Shown: positions 17,994 to 27,707, counted from the first letter of the stretch. The stretch is DNA of 56,013 nucleotides from JBCCQH01 sp039024435 (GCA_039024435.1 JBCCQH010000039.1:1-56013); one strand, 5' to 3'. Translations and numbers: made by a program. The notes: generated by a model from the letters alone, not told the origin.

Positions 17994-18974
17994 ATGCAAT
18001 CACGACCCCGTCGCAACCGCCGTTCCGCCGCCATCCGCGGCATGGTCCGCGAAACGCGCCTCCACCTGGATCAGCTCATTTATCCATTTTTCTTGGAAGC
18101 GGGCTCCGGTATCCGCCAGGAAATCGGCTCGATGCCCGGCATCTACCGCTACAGTCCGGACACAATGCTCCGCGAAATGGAGAGCTGCCGGAAATTGGGC
18201 CTGCGGACCTTCATCCTGTTTCCGGCTTTTCCTGAATCAGAAAAGGACCGCTACGCCAGCGTCAGTTGGGATCCCGGGAACTTTTACCTGGAAGCCATTC
18301 GCCGCGCCAAAGCTGAGTTCCCTGAGTGCTGCATCGTCACCGACGTGGCCATGGACCCCTACAGTTCGGACGGGCACGATGGTTTGGTGGAGGATGGCAT
18401 CATCCTCAACGACGAAACCCTCCCGATCCTCGCCAAAATGACCGTCGCCCAAGCGGAGGCGGGCGCGGACATCATCGGTCCTTCTGACATGATGGATGGC
18501 CGGGTGGGGCACTTGCGCCAGGCCCTCGACGACGCGGGCCATCCGGAAGTGGCCATCATGAGCTACACCGCGAAGTACGCGAGTGCGTTTTACGGTCCGT
18601 TCCGCGATGCATTGGATTCCGCCCCCAAAGCAGGCGATAAAAAGACCTATCAGATGGATCCCGCGAATCGGATCGAAGCCCTGCGCGAGGCCGAGCTGGA
18701 TGAAATCGAAGGGGCGGACTACCTCATGGTCAAACCGGCGCTGAGTTACCTCGACGTGATCCGCACCCTCAAGGAAGCGACGGCGCTGCCCATTGTCGCT
18801 TACAATGTGAGTGGGGAATACGCCATGGTCAAAGCGGCGGCGGAAAAAGGCTGGCTTGACGGAGACGCCATCATGCAGGAAGTGCTGCTGTCCATCCGCC
18901 GCGCCGGGGCCGATATCGTGATTACCTATTTTGCTAAACAATATGCCGAACGGCTCAAACGCGCTTCCTCATGA
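17994..18974 (+). CDS. hemB: Delta-aminolevulinic acid dehydratase (porphobilinogen synthase)
   Basis: This enzyme condenses two 5-aminolevulinate molecules to porphobilinogen in tetrapyrrole synthesis, as a cytoplasmic octamer. The 326 residues match family length. The two active-site lysines are visible, in MSYTAKYASAFYGPFR (Lys194) and DYLMVKPALSYLD (Lys247, the Schiff-base residue). The metal-binding segment reads TDVAMDPYSSDGHDGLV (about 116-132) and lacks the three-cysteine cluster of the Zn-dependent enzymes, so a Mg-dependent type is expected. The N-terminus RPRRNRR(S)AAIRGMVRET is typical. It overlaps rpe by four bases (ATGA), so the two are cotranscribed, probably from the box at 17982. 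Confidence 0.96.
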   Translation: MQSRPRRNRRSAAIRGMVRETRLHLDQLIYPFFLEAGSGIRQEIGSMPGIYRYSPDTMLREMESCRKLGLRTFILFPAFPESEKDRYASVSWDPGNFYLEAIRRAKAEFPECCIVTDVAMDPYSSDGHDGLVEDGIILNDETLPILAKMTVAQAEAGADIIGPSDMMDGRVGHLRQALDDAGHPEVAIMSYTAKYASAFYGPFRDALDSAPKAGDKKTYQMDPANRIEALREAELDEIEGADYLMVKPALSYLDVIRTLKEATALPIVAYNVSGEYAMVKAAAEKGWLDGDAIMQEVLLSIRRAGADIVITYFAKQYAERLKRASS

Positions 18975-19639
18975 AAAAAATGATCGCTCCCTCGGTGCTG
19001 TCCGCCGATTTTGGCAACCTTGAGCGCGACATCCGCATGCTCAACGCCAGTGCCGCCGACTTTATCCACTGCGACATCATGGATGGCAATTTCGTCCCCA
19101 ATATCTCGTTCGGGTTTCCGGTCCTGAAGGCCATCGCCAAAGCGGCGAGCAAGCCACTCGATGTTCACCTCATGATCGAGGGACCGGACCGCTACGTGGA
19201 CCAATTCAGAGCGGTCGGGGCCGAGATCCTGACTGTACACTACGAAAACAATGTCCACCTGCACCGGGTGCTGGGACAGATCCGGGAAGCGGGAATGCGC
19301 GCTGGAGTTGCATTGAATCCGGCGACGCCGGTGGAAGCACTGCGGGACCTATTGCCCATGCTGGATTTGGTGCTGATCATGAGCGTCAATCCGGGATTTG
19401 GCGGACAAAAATTCATCGAGCAATCCTACCGCAAAGTCAACCGAATCAAAGAGATGCGGGATACCAGTTCCAGTGATTTTCTGATTGAAGTGGACGGCGG
19501 GGTGAAAGGCCACAATGCGGCGCCTTTGTTTGCCGCCGGGGCGGATGTGCTGGTGGCGGGCAGCTACGTTTTTGGCTCGGATGATCCCACGCGCACCATC
19601 GCCGAACTCAAGGGGGCGGAGACTGCCCCCGCAAAATGA
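18971..19639 (+). CDS. rpe: Ribulose-phosphate 3-epimerase
   Basis: This TIM-barrel enzyme of the pentose phosphate pathway interconverts D-ribulose 5-phosphate and D-xylulose 5-phosphate. The 222 residues match the family. Motifs are IAPSVLSADFGNL at the N-terminus, HCDIMDGNFVPNISFG (about 34-49, catalytic Asp and metal ligands), DVHLMIEGPDRYVDQF, MSVNPGFGGQKFI (about 137-149), and EVDGGVKGHNA (second catalytic Asp). The start codon overlaps the hemB stop. A terminator hairpin begins immediately after the stop codon. Confidence 0.96.
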   Translation: MKKMIAPSVLSADFGNLERDIRMLNASAADFIHCDIMDGNFVPNISFGFPVLKAIAKAASKPLDVHLMIEGPDRYVDQFRAVGAEILTVHYENNVHLHRVLGQIREAGMRAGVALNPATPVEALRDLLPMLDLVLIMSVNPGFGGQKFIEQSYRKVNRIKEMRDTSSSDFLIEVDGGVKGHNAAPLFAAGADVLVAGSYVFGSDDPTRTIAELKGAETAPAK

Positions 19640-19668
19640 AAAAGGACACCGGAGGGGGGCGTCCTTTT
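19640..19668 (+). terminator. Terminator after hemB-rpe
   Basis: AAAAGGAC pairs with GTCCTTTT around a 13-nt loop, starting one base after the rpe stop codon. The A-run on the left also lets it serve the convergent minus-strand lipoprotein gene. Confidence 0.75.
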
Positions 19669-19690
19669 CCTATTCGGTAAGTGATCACCG

Positions 19691-21016
19691 TCAGATGACC
19701 TCGATGGTATCGCTGCGGGCAATTATGTTTTGGTCGGGGAACTCATAAATATCAAACACGAATAGACCGCGGGTGGGAAAGCTGATTTGCCCGCGCAATT
19801 CCTTGCTGTCTTCCCGGGACCGCAAGACTTGGGTCCGATTGATCTCGTCGAGCGGTTCGAATTCCCAGGTCAGTTCGCTGATCGACTGACCGAGGTACCA
19901 ACAAACACTGGGAAATGGGCAAGCGGCAGCGTCCACCCGGCGAACCACCACTTTCAGCTCGGTACAGCCTTCCAGTAAGTTGGCGGAGAGGGCAAACGTG
20001 GGATTCGTATTGTTCACGATGAGGTTGGTCGGACCGATGGTATTGTTCGGGTCGAGAATGTTGACTTTTTCGCCATCGGGACCGAAGGTGGGATATTCAA
20101 CGATGGGGGTCGATGCGGGAAAGCTCGTATTGGTGAGGAAACCGTCGATGTAGGTCCGGAAGTTCGGAACATTGACCGTGACTCCGATTGCATTGTAGCG
20201 GTCCTGGATGTTCTGGCGAATGCGCAGCGTGTCGAGTGCCTTTGCGTGGAGGACGAGTTCCGCGCCCAGGTCCTGGTTGTTGAGGACACCGTCGGTGCGG
20301 ATGTCGCTGATGATGCCCGCCATCAATTCCGAAAACTGCGTTTCGTTGCGGTAGCCCTGCAGAATGGTAGCGACCGCAATCAGGATGGCGTCACCCTCGG
20401 CGCTTTGGGAGATGTCCAGGGTCTCCGCGCGGTCGAGCAGCGAGGTCGGCGCAATGTTGAAGATCGCCAGTACTTCGCCGAGGGCTTGCTCTTTGGCCTG
20501 GAGGAAGCTCAGATTGGTATTGGCCAGCAGATACTCCACCCGGGCCTTTTCCAGGTGGGTGAGGACGTTCACGTTGACCTGTCCATCGGTGGGGATATCG
20601 GAAATGGCGTTCAGGGTGATCTGCGTCGCTGAATTGACGCCGCAGACTTCATTGAAGTAAAATCCGTCCGCGCGCAAGGTTACGTACGGCGAACCCAGCG
20701 GAATGGTATTGAAGGCAAATGAGCCAAGGTTGTCCAGAATTTGGGTGGTGAAGGACACTCCCGTCTGCGTGTACGAGCTGTCGAGTTCATTGAGCTGGAC
20801 CGAGGAACCGTTCAGGAAGGGGCCTTTCTGGACAAATCCCTGGATGGTGGCATCGGGAAGGGCGCACGGGACGCAATCGCCCCCGCAATCGATGCCGGTT
20901 TCGGTGCCGTTTTGCAAGCCGTCAGAACAGGTCGCGACCTCATCTTTCTGGCAGCCGGTAAAGGTGATAAGCAGAGCTGCGCACAGTAGGAGGAATAATT
21001 TGCGCATTTTTCTCAT
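19691..21016 (-). CDS. Cys-rich-headed lipoprotein, tandem copy A
   Basis: This is a predicted lipoprotein of 441 residues with lipobox TGC at Cys22. The mature N-terminus has the segment CSDGLQNGTETGIDCGGDCVPC seen in Bacteroidota surface lipoproteins, followed by a FVQKGPFLNGSSVQLNELD module (carboxypeptidase-regulatory-like beta sandwich, about 60-150). A helical middle domain (150-290) and a C-terminal beta domain complete it. It is paralogous to the next gene upstream (21066-22364): residues 25-300 align almost without gaps, the C-terminal parts diverge. Only 49 bp separate the two genes, so they probably form one operon. Start could also be the Met at residue 4. Function unknown. Confidence 0.78.
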   Translation of the reverse strand: MRKMRKLFLLLCAALLITFTGCQKDEVATCSDGLQNGTETGIDCGGDCVPCALPDATIQGFVQKGPFLNGSSVQLNELDSSYTQTGVSFTTQILDNLGSFAFNTIPLGSPYVTLRADGFYFNEVCGVNSATQITLNAISDIPTDGQVNVNVLTHLEKARVEYLLANTNLSFLQAKEQALGEVLAIFNIAPTSLLDRAETLDISQSAEGDAILIAVATILQGYRNETQFSELMAGIISDIRTDGVLNNQDLGAELVLHAKALDTLRIRQNIQDRYNAIGVTVNVPNFRTYIDGFLTNTSFPASTPIVEYPTFGPDGEKVNILDPNNTIGPTNLIVNNTNPTFALSANLLEGCTELKVVVRRVDAAACPFPSVCWYLGQSISELTWEFEPLDEINRTQVLRSREDSKELRGQISFPTRGLFVFDIYEFPDQNIIARSDTIEVI

Positions 21017-21065
21017 TGTTGTGTTTAAATCAGTGATGATAAAGAGAGACGAAAATAGTTGTCGA

Positions 21066-22364
21066 TCAATTGACCACGAGGGTCTTGGTTTTGGTCGGGA
21101 CGTTCGAGGGGTTCTCGAAGTACTCGATGAGATACGTCCCGGGATTGAAGGTGAGGAGCAGATCCAGTTCGGTTTCGCCCGCGATGTTGGTGTAGGTCTT
21201 TGTGGGCGCCCCGAAATTGCTGAACGGCCAATCCCAGCCCTCTCCGGTCCCGAGGATATCGCAGATGCAGCAACTACCGCAGGGGAGGACGTCGGTTTTG
21301 CTGATGGTGATCCGCAGTCCGGGGCAACCGGCGGGAAGGGTGGCCCGGAGGTGGAGGCTCGAACTGCTGCCCGGCGGGATGGGACCGGTCACGGTGGTGG
21401 GGTCCAACAGGTTCAGGCTGGTGTTGCCCATCGCCGGGTAGGTGATCGCTTCGCCGGTGCTCGGAAAGCTGGTAGTGGTGAGGAAGCCGGTGAGGTAGCT
21501 GCCGAATTGCGGTACGTTAGCGGTGATGCCCAACTCGTTGTAGCGGTCGATGATGTTTTGCCGGATGCTGTTGGTGTCCAGGACTTTGGTGTGGGCGACC
21601 AGCTCCGTCTGCAAGTCGACGTTGTTGAGGATGCCGTCGGTGCGGATGTCGCTGATGATTCCGGCCATGAGATCGGAGAAGTCGTTTTCCGAGCGGTAGC
21701 CCTGGAGGATGGAGGCCACGGCGATGAGGATGGCGTCGCCTTCCGAGTTGTTGGCGATGTTCAGCGTTTCGGCGCGGTCGAGGGGCGCCGAAGTGCTGAT
21801 GTTGAACATGGCGAGGATTTCACTTTGGGCCTGGGCTTTGGCGGCGAGAAAGCCCAGGGCAGGATTGGAGGCCAGCAGGTACTCCACGCGGGCGTTTTCC
21901 AGGTGGGTGAGGACGTTTACGTTGATCGTGCCGTCGGTGGGAATATCGGAAATCGCGTTGAGGGTGATTTGGGTGGTGGAGTTGTCGCCGGTAACTTCAT
22001 TGAAGTAAAATCCGTCGGCGCGCAAGGACACGTAGGGGGAGGCGAGGGGAATCGTTAAGAATGAAAACGTGCCGTTGTTTTCCAGGATTTGGGTGTTGAA
22101 GGAAATGCCGGTCTGCACGTAATTGGAGTCCAGTTCATTGAGCAGAACCGAGGAACCATTGAGGAAAGGACCTTTTTGGACAACACCGCGGAGGGTGGTC
22201 GGATCCACGGGGCAAGGCGCGCAGCTGCCCCCACAGTCGACGCCGATTTCATTGCCATTGCGGATGCCGTCATTGCAGGTAGCAATTTCTTCTTTGCCGC
22301 AGCTGGAGATGAGCAAGGTGAGACAAGCAAACGCAATCAAGGGCATTGAGAACGCGTTTCGCAT
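21066..22364 (-). CDS. Cys-rich-headed lipoprotein, tandem copy B
   Basis: This 432-residue lipoprotein has its lipobox at SSC (Cys22), a CNDGIRNGNEIGVDCGGSCAPC segment, a GVVQKGPFLNGSSVLLNELD module and a helical middle region near-identical in plan to copy A. The C-terminal ~110 residues differ from copy A and contain a cysteine cluster (LPCGSCCICDILG) absent there, followed by a C-terminal beta-sandwich. It is first in the probable two-gene operon. The pattern of a shared frame with diverging C-termini suggests duplication followed by diversification of the exposed part. Confidence 0.78.
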   Translation of the reverse strand: MRNAFSMPLIAFACLTLLISSCGKEEIATCNDGIRNGNEIGVDCGGSCAPCPVDPTTLRGVVQKGPFLNGSSVLLNELDSNYVQTGISFNTQILENNGTFSFLTIPLASPYVSLRADGFYFNEVTGDNSTTQITLNAISDIPTDGTINVNVLTHLENARVEYLLASNPALGFLAAKAQAQSEILAMFNISTSAPLDRAETLNIANNSEGDAILIAVASILQGYRSENDFSDLMAGIISDIRTDGILNNVDLQTELVAHTKVLDTNSIRQNIIDRYNELGITANVPQFGSYLTGFLTTTSFPSTGEAITYPAMGNTSLNLLDPTTVTGPIPPGSSSSLHLRATLPAGCPGLRITISKTDVLPCGSCCICDILGTGEGWDWPFSNFGAPTKTYTNIAGETELDLLLTFNPGTYLIEYFENPSNVPTKTKTLVVN

Positions 22365-22573
22365 GGCCGATTTATTCGTGATTTGATCGAGGTACGGAAG
22401 ATGATACTTAAAGAGAAAAAATCTGGCCGTAAATTGTTTTAAGAAATGGAAGCCGATGCGGATAAAACCCGGTTTTTTGACGTGAAGAAGAAACTTTGGC
22501 TTGACTCAGCCCCAGCAGTGCCCCCCGGGCGAGGTGCATTTTGAAATCCCTTAACATCGCCTGATCATTTTGC

Positions 22574-22581
22574 TATATTTG
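22574..22581 (+). promoter_or_regulatory. -7 promoter box (TATATTTG) close to the TonB receptor start codon
   Basis: This exact TAnnTTTG match ends six bases before ATG 22588. The predicted transcript would have a leader of zero to three nucleotides. Confidence 0.5.
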
Positions 22582-22587
22582 CCCGTT

Positions 22588-25188
22588 ATGAAGCCGCACT
22601 TTCGAATTGTACTGCTCGGGCTGGGAATGATGTTGTGGGGAATGGCCGTTTCCGCGCAAAGTGGCGTGGTCAAAGGCCGGGTCATCGACCAGTACGGTCG
22701 TCGGGTGGACAGCGTCGAAGTGAAGCACCGGACTTCGGGCAAGCGAGCGCTGACCGACGCCCAAGGCGAATACGAGATCGAACTGCCGGCGGGCACCAAC
22801 TTCCTGGAGTTTCGCAAATCCGACTATGAGGAGGCCACCGAGCAATTCAACCTGGCCCCGGGCGAGTCCAAGCGCATTTACACGAAACTGCGGGACCGCT
22901 ACCAATTGGAAGAACTGGAAATCACCGACAATGCCGATCCCACCGCCATCGGCGACCCCGACCGAGGCTTCACCCGGCTCATTCCGATCAATCCCCGCAA
23001 GGTCACGCAAATTGCTTCGATCAAGAGCGACCTGTCCAGCAAGCTCATGACCATCGGCTTTGGGGTATCGCAGAACAGTGAATTTTCCTCGCAGTATCGG
23101 GTGCGCGGCGGCAACTTTGACGAAAATCTCATCTACGTCAACGACATTGAGATCTACCGTCCCTTTCTCATTCGGGCGGGGCAACAAGAGGGCTTGGGCT
23201 TTGTGAATCCCAACCTCGCCAGTGAGGTGGGTTTCAGTTCGGGGGGCTTCCAGCCCAAGTACGGGGACAAGATGAGTTCGGTCCTCGATGTGACCTACAC
23301 CGATCCCGAGGGCTTTCACGGCTCGGCCGAGTTGGGGGTATTGAACCAAAACCTGCACCTGGAAGGCGATGTCATCAAGGAGCGCAAGGTGGACGAAGAC
23401 AATCCGGAGGAGCTCGAAAATGCTCTCAAGTACGTCCCGGGACGCTTTACCTACTTGATGGGGGCCCGGCGATTTACGCCGAGTTACGTGCTGAACAGTC
23501 TGGATACGCAAGGCGAATACAACCCGCGTTTTCACGACGTGCAGACGATGCTGACCTTCACCCCCCGCCACAAAGACCGCCGCATGAAAATCCGGGAGCG
23601 CAAGGACGGACGGCAGGACACCATTTTTCTGAATCAGGACCGCCTCAAGTTTTCCTTGTTCGGCAACTTTGCGAACAACGATTACATTTTTACGCCGGTG
23701 AGTCGGGAATCGTCTTTCGGTACGATTTCGAATGTTTTGCGGCTCCGGGTAGCCTTTCAAGGCCAGGACATCATGTCCTACACCACCGGTTTGGGCGCAT
23801 TTACCGTGGAGCACCGCCCCAATGTGCGGCTCAAGATGAAGTACATCTTCACCGCGTTCCGGACCTACGAAGCGGAGCTATTTGACGTGGAAGGGGGGTA
23901 CTTCCTGAGCGACGTCAATACAAATTTTGGCTCGGAGGAATTCAGCGAAACGACTTTTGACCGGGGCATTGGGACATTTTTCCGGCACGGACGCAACTAC
24001 CTGGAAGCGACCGTGCTCTCGGCAGAGCAGCGGGGCGACTGGTTTCCGGGACGCAACTACCGCCACAAAATCAGTTGGGGCCTCCGCGGGCAACGGCAGC
24101 TCATCAACGATGAACTCCGGGAATGGAACGGGGTGGACTCGGCGGGCTATTTTGGGCTGGACGAATCTTTCCGGACGAATGCGACGCTGAACAGCACCCT
24201 GTTTAAATTTTACGTGCAGGACCACTGGAAGGTCTCCCGCGACAAGACCAAGCGTTTGATTCTCGGGGCCCGGGCCATTTACAACAGCCTGAACGATCAG
24301 TTTTTGGTGGCCCCGCGGATTCAGTTCGTGATCGACCCCTCCTCGAAGGATGATGGCCGCGATGCGATGGACGAATCAAATTACACCCGGGGGGACGACC
24401 GCCGCTACCAATTGCGTTTTGCCGCGGGGGTCTACCACCAACCGCTGTTTTACCGGGAAATGCGCGCTTTTGATGGCAGTCTGAATACCGCTCGTCCCGC
24501 CCAAAGCAGTTACCACCTGATCGCGGGCGGCGATTACCTGTTCAATATCTGGAAGCGGCCCTTTAAATTCTCCGCGGAAGGCTATTTCAAATACCTCACA
24601 AATCTGGTGCCCTTCGAGGTGGACAATGTTCGGATTCGCTATTATCCCTTCGAAAATGCGGACGGCTACGCTTACGGCATCGATACCCGAGTGACCGGCG
24701 AATTCATCAAGGGGGTGGACAGTTGGGTGAATTTTGGGATTCTCAGCACGCGGGAGCGCCTGGAATCGCAGCTCGACAGCGGTTTTGTGCGCCGCCCTAC
24801 CGATCAGCGCCTGCAGTTTTCCATGTTTTTCCAGGATGAATTGCCGATCAACCCTACTTACAAGGTCCACATCAATTTTGTCTACGGCAGCGGGCTGCGT
24901 TTCGGTCCGCCCCGGGTGCTGGAAGCGCGCTCGGTCTTCGGAGTACCGTCTTACCAGCGGGTGGACCTGGGCTTTTCGAAGCTCCTCATCTTCAATACGA
25001 TCGAGGAACGGGAGGACAAGAAATTTGCCTTGGAATCGCTGTGGATTTCGGCGGAAATCTTCAACCTTTTCCAGCGCGCCAATACGATTTCTTTTACCTG
25101 GATCCAGGATGTCTTCAATACCCAGTTTGCCGTGCCGAATTTCCTCTCCGCCCGCCTCTTGAATCTGCGGGTGATGGTGCGTTTTTGA
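22588..25188 (+). CDS. TonB-dependent receptor with N-terminal carboxypeptidase-regulatory-like domain
   Basis: This outer-membrane active transporter has 866 residues. After a signal peptide (to about residue 23, AQSG) it has a CarboxypepD_reg-like beta sandwich (VVKGRVIDQYGRRVDSVEV ... YEIELPAG, about 25-100). A plug domain follows (SSQYRVRGGNFDENLIYVNDIEIYRPFL, GFVNPNLASEVGFSSGGFQPKYGDKMSSVLDVTY, about 150-235), then a 22-strand-type barrel ending in the terminal aromatic LRVMVRF. ATG 22588 was chosen over the frame's earlier TTG because it starts the signal peptide and follows the promoter box. There is no SusD partner beside it, so it is not a SusCD pair; the ligand is unknown. Confidence 0.88.
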   Translation: MKPHFRIVLLGLGMMLWGMAVSAQSGVVKGRVIDQYGRRVDSVEVKHRTSGKRALTDAQGEYEIELPAGTNFLEFRKSDYEEATEQFNLAPGESKRIYTKLRDRYQLEELEITDNADPTAIGDPDRGFTRLIPINPRKVTQIASIKSDLSSKLMTIGFGVSQNSEFSSQYRVRGGNFDENLIYVNDIEIYRPFLIRAGQQEGLGFVNPNLASEVGFSSGGFQPKYGDKMSSVLDVTYTDPEGFHGSAELGVLNQNLHLEGDVIKERKVDEDNPEELENALKYVPGRFTYLMGARRFTPSYVLNSLDTQGEYNPRFHDVQTMLTFTPRHKDRRMKIRERKDGRQDTIFLNQDRLKFSLFGNFANNDYIFTPVSRESSFGTISNVLRLRVAFQGQDIMSYTTGLGAFTVEHRPNVRLKMKYIFTAFRTYEAELFDVEGGYFLSDVNTNFGSEEFSETTFDRGIGTFFRHGRNYLEATVLSAEQRGDWFPGRNYRHKISWGLRGQRQLINDELREWNGVDSAGYFGLDESFRTNATLNSTLFKFYVQDHWKVSRDKTKRLILGARAIYNSLNDQFLVAPRIQFVIDPSSKDDGRDAMDESNYTRGDDRRYQLRFAAGVYHQPLFYREMRAFDGSLNTARPAQSSYHLIAGGDYLFNIWKRPFKFSAEGYFKYLTNLVPFEVDNVRIRYYPFENADGYAYGIDTRVTGEFIKGVDSWVNFGILSTRERLESQLDSGFVRRPTDQRLQFSMFFQDELPINPTYKVHINFVYGSGLRFGPPRVLEARSVFGVPSYQRVDLGFSKLLIFNTIEEREDKKFALESLWISAEIFNLFQRANTISFTWIQDVFNTQFAVPNFLSARLLNLRVMVRF

Positions 25189-25255
25189 GCGGAAGCCCCC
25201 TTGACCGCCGCCCAGCGGTGCATTATCTTCCCGCCATCGCAAAATCCTCCCGCTT

Positions 25256-25738
25256 ATGGAACCTGCATCCCTGAAAGACATCCGCGCCGAAATCAAGAAT
25301 CTATCCGAAAAGGAACTGCAAGCAATCGTCTTGCGCCTGGGCCGCTTCAAAAAGGAAAACAAGGAACTGCTCACCTATTTGCTGTTTGAAGAGTCCGACG
25401 AACACGCCTTTGTGACCCGGATGAAACGCGAGATGGACGCCCACTTCGACGAGATCGACAGTATGCGGTACTACATCATCAAGAAAAACGTGCGGAAGGT
25501 ACTGACCCGCATAAAAAAGATCATCCGCTACTCCTCAAGCAAGGAAACCGAGGTTGATCTGCTCCTGCATTTTTGCCGGAACATGCTCCACCACTTTCCG
25601 TTCATGGACGAGTATCCGCCCCTGGAAAACATCTTCATCCGCCAGTACAACATGTGCCGCCGCAAGCTGGACAAACTCCACGAGGACCTGCAGTACGATT
25701 ACCTGCAAGAGTGGGCGGCCTTGGTGGAGCAGGAGTGA
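25256..25738 (+). CDS. Conserved small helical protein of unknown function
   Basis: This 160-residue cytoplasmic protein is rich in charged residues and predicted all-helical (LKDIRAEIKNLSEKELQAIVLRLGRFKKENKELLTYLLFEE, KKIIRYSSSKETEVDLLLHFCRNMLHHFPF). Similar small helical proteins are common in Bacteroidota genomes without known function. It begins 67 bp after the TonB receptor stop. A sequence resembling a -7 box (TATCTTCC) lies about 27 bases before the ATG, so it may have its own promoter. The 295 bases between it and the tyrosinase gene hold a short GC-rich hairpin at 25822-25840 and nothing else I can support. Confidence 0.7.
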   Translation: MEPASLKDIRAEIKNLSEKELQAIVLRLGRFKKENKELLTYLLFEESDEHAFVTRMKREMDAHFDEIDSMRYYIIKKNVRKVLTRIKKIIRYSSSKETEVDLLLHFCRNMLHHFPFMDEYPPLENIFIRQYNMCRRKLDKLHEDLQYDYLQEWAALVEQE

Positions 25739-26033
25739 GGGGGGCAGCTTGCGCCGAAAAGAGTCCCCAACGATTTTGCACCGCGGTTGAGCAATATCTG
25801 AGGTGAGCGCCCAATCACGGCCTAGGGATTCCAGGCCCACTTTACCGGTCGTGGCCGGCACCACTGTAGCCGGGATTCGAGGGGGGAATTCCGCGCCGTA
25901 AAGGAATCGGGTTGAGCCTACCTTCGTGGAGAAGTGAAAGGTTAAAAAGATGTCAAATTGCTCGTTTGAGAAAAATCGACTATCTTACGGATGCTTTCAT
26001 TTATATATTTTTTGACATTTTAATTGTACAACC

Positions 26034-27707
26034 TTGAAGAAGCTAATTTACCCAATGCTGCTGCTGATTGCCGTGGCATTTACCTATTCTGGCTGTACGC
26101 CGGAAGAAAGGAAGACTGGTGGGGATGGAAATGGAAATGACAGTACCACCACCGATCCCTCCGTTTTTATGCGGGTCAATGCCAACAATGGCCCCAACAT
26201 CGATGAAGTACTCGCCCTGTACGCTTACGGGCAGGCCATCATCAAAAATATGAACTGCACCGATCCTTCGAGTCAGTACTACCAGGGAGCCATTCACAGC
26301 ATCCCAACCCCCGATCAGATGGGAGGCAAAGTCGATTCCTCTTGTGTGGAGTACACCGATTCGACATTTCGTGCCTGGAATTCCTGTCCCCACATGTACC
26401 CCACGAACAGCCAGCTCAACTTCCTGACCTGGCACCGCCTGTACATCTTCTATTACGAGAAGAACCTCCGCTACTACATCGCGAAGGGCGGCGCCGGATT
26501 CCCGGGCCTGGGCGAAGAAGCCGCGAACAAATTCAGCCTCCCCTACTGGGACTACACCAACGATGGCTTCATGCCGCCTCTTTTCCGGCGCAACACCGCC
26601 ATTGGAGAAGGCCCGGTCAATCTTCCCGAGAACCCGCTGTTTGAGATCGGACGTGCGCCCTCACTGATTGCTGGAGAATCCATCGATTACGATTCGAAAG
26701 ACAGCCTGGCGATCAATATCGATGGCACCGTCCGCAACGTTTGCTTGGCCACCATGCGGCAGGCACTCGATTACAATAAGTTTTTGGCCCTGGCCGACGT
26801 CAGTGAATTCTCGCGGGGGATGGAAGATCGCCTCCACAACGTGATGCACGATTATATCGGGGGCGCGGTCAAGGATTCCGACAAGGCGACCGAAATCTAT
26901 AACCGCATCTTCCAATCAACTAAGCCCGGATTTGGCCTGATGGGCCGCATTCCCAGTGCGGGTTTCGATCCGATTTTCTTCCTGCACCACGCCAATGTGG
27001 ACCGGATGATGGCCACTTGGGAAGCCACTTACGGTGAGATCACCGTCGAGCAGATGGATCTGTACGCCGGAAATTGGGAAACCATCAAGAAGATCTACAA
27101 CTTCTGGGACGCTGAAACCGGATCTTGGGTCACCTACAACAGCATGGCCGACATGCTGAACGCGGCGCATGCGATCAACTACGAGTATGAGTTCTTACCG
27201 ATTCCCAACGAAGATGCAAAAGGAATGGAATTTGCCGAGCGTCAGCAAATCCACGAAGATCCCCTTCCCAAGGCGAGTCCCATCCGATTGGGCAGTGGAG
27301 TCAGTGAACACCGTTTGTCCATCAGCGCAGCCAATTTTAAAGGCCAGGATGCCCGCTACACGGTCGAAGTGGACCTCAAATTTGGCAAGAACATGCTGCA
27401 GCAGTTGGTGGCATTTGCCATTCCTCCCGACCAGGACTGGAATGCTTGTGACCTGGATGAGGACTACGTATTCGGCGTGAGCGGATTTTTCGGATCGACC
27501 CACGGCGCCCACATGGATCACGGCGGGGGCAGCATGGTAGCTGGGCAGGAGTTTTCGCATACGATTATTTTTGAAGTTACCCGGGCGGTAGAGGAATTGC
27601 CGGAGGGCGAGGACCTGGTCATCTACCTTGCCCCACTCAATCCCGAAAATGGCCCCGACTTCTTTATCCACGGCGTGAAGTTGTTTGAGCAACAACGGGG
27701 CGCCTGA
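26034..27707 (+). CDS. Tyrosinase-family (type 3 copper) lipoprotein
   Basis: This is a predicted di-copper phenol or catechol oxidase of 557 residues. I read the start as TTG at 26034, because only this gives a normal lysine-containing signal peptide (MKKLIYPMLLLIAVAF) leading to a lipobox-like YSGC (Cys21); the next ATG (26055) loses the basic part. CuA ligands are probably His88, His120 and His134 (LTWHRLYIFYYEKNLR), followed by SLPYWDYTND. CuB ligands are His268 and His272 in HNVMHDYIGG plus the HH pair 318-319 in DPIFFLHHANVDRMMATW. The last ~140 residues form a hemocyanin-like beta domain. Lipoprotein anchoring suggests outer-membrane or surface location. Substrate (melanin-type phenols or others) is unknown. 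Confidence 0.88.
   Translation: MKKLIYPMLLLIAVAFTYSGCTPEERKTGGDGNGNDSTTTDPSVFMRVNANNGPNIDEVLALYAYGQAIIKNMNCTDPSSQYYQGAIHSIPTPDQMGGKVDSSCVEYTDSTFRAWNSCPHMYPTNSQLNFLTWHRLYIFYYEKNLRYYIAKGGAGFPGLGEEAANKFSLPYWDYTNDGFMPPLFRRNTAIGEGPVNLPENPLFEIGRAPSLIAGESIDYDSKDSLAINIDGTVRNVCLATMRQALDYNKFLALADVSEFSRGMEDRLHNVMHDYIGGAVKDSDKATEIYNRIFQSTKPGFGLMGRIPSAGFDPIFFLHHANVDRMMATWEATYGEITVEQMDLYAGNWETIKKIYNFWDAETGSWVTYNSMADMLNAAHAINYEYEFLPIPNEDAKGMEFAERQQIHEDPLPKASPIRLGSGVSEHRLSISAANFKGQDARYTVEVDLKFGKNMLQQLVAFAIPPDQDWNACDLDEDYVFGVSGFFGSTHGAHMDHGGGSMVAGQEFSHTIIFEVTRAVEELPEGEDLVIYLAPLNPENGPDFFIHGVKLFEQQRGA

Noticed and set aside
22588..25188. SusC of a polysaccharide utilisation locus
   Set aside because: There is no SusD-like gene or glycan-degrading enzyme next to it.
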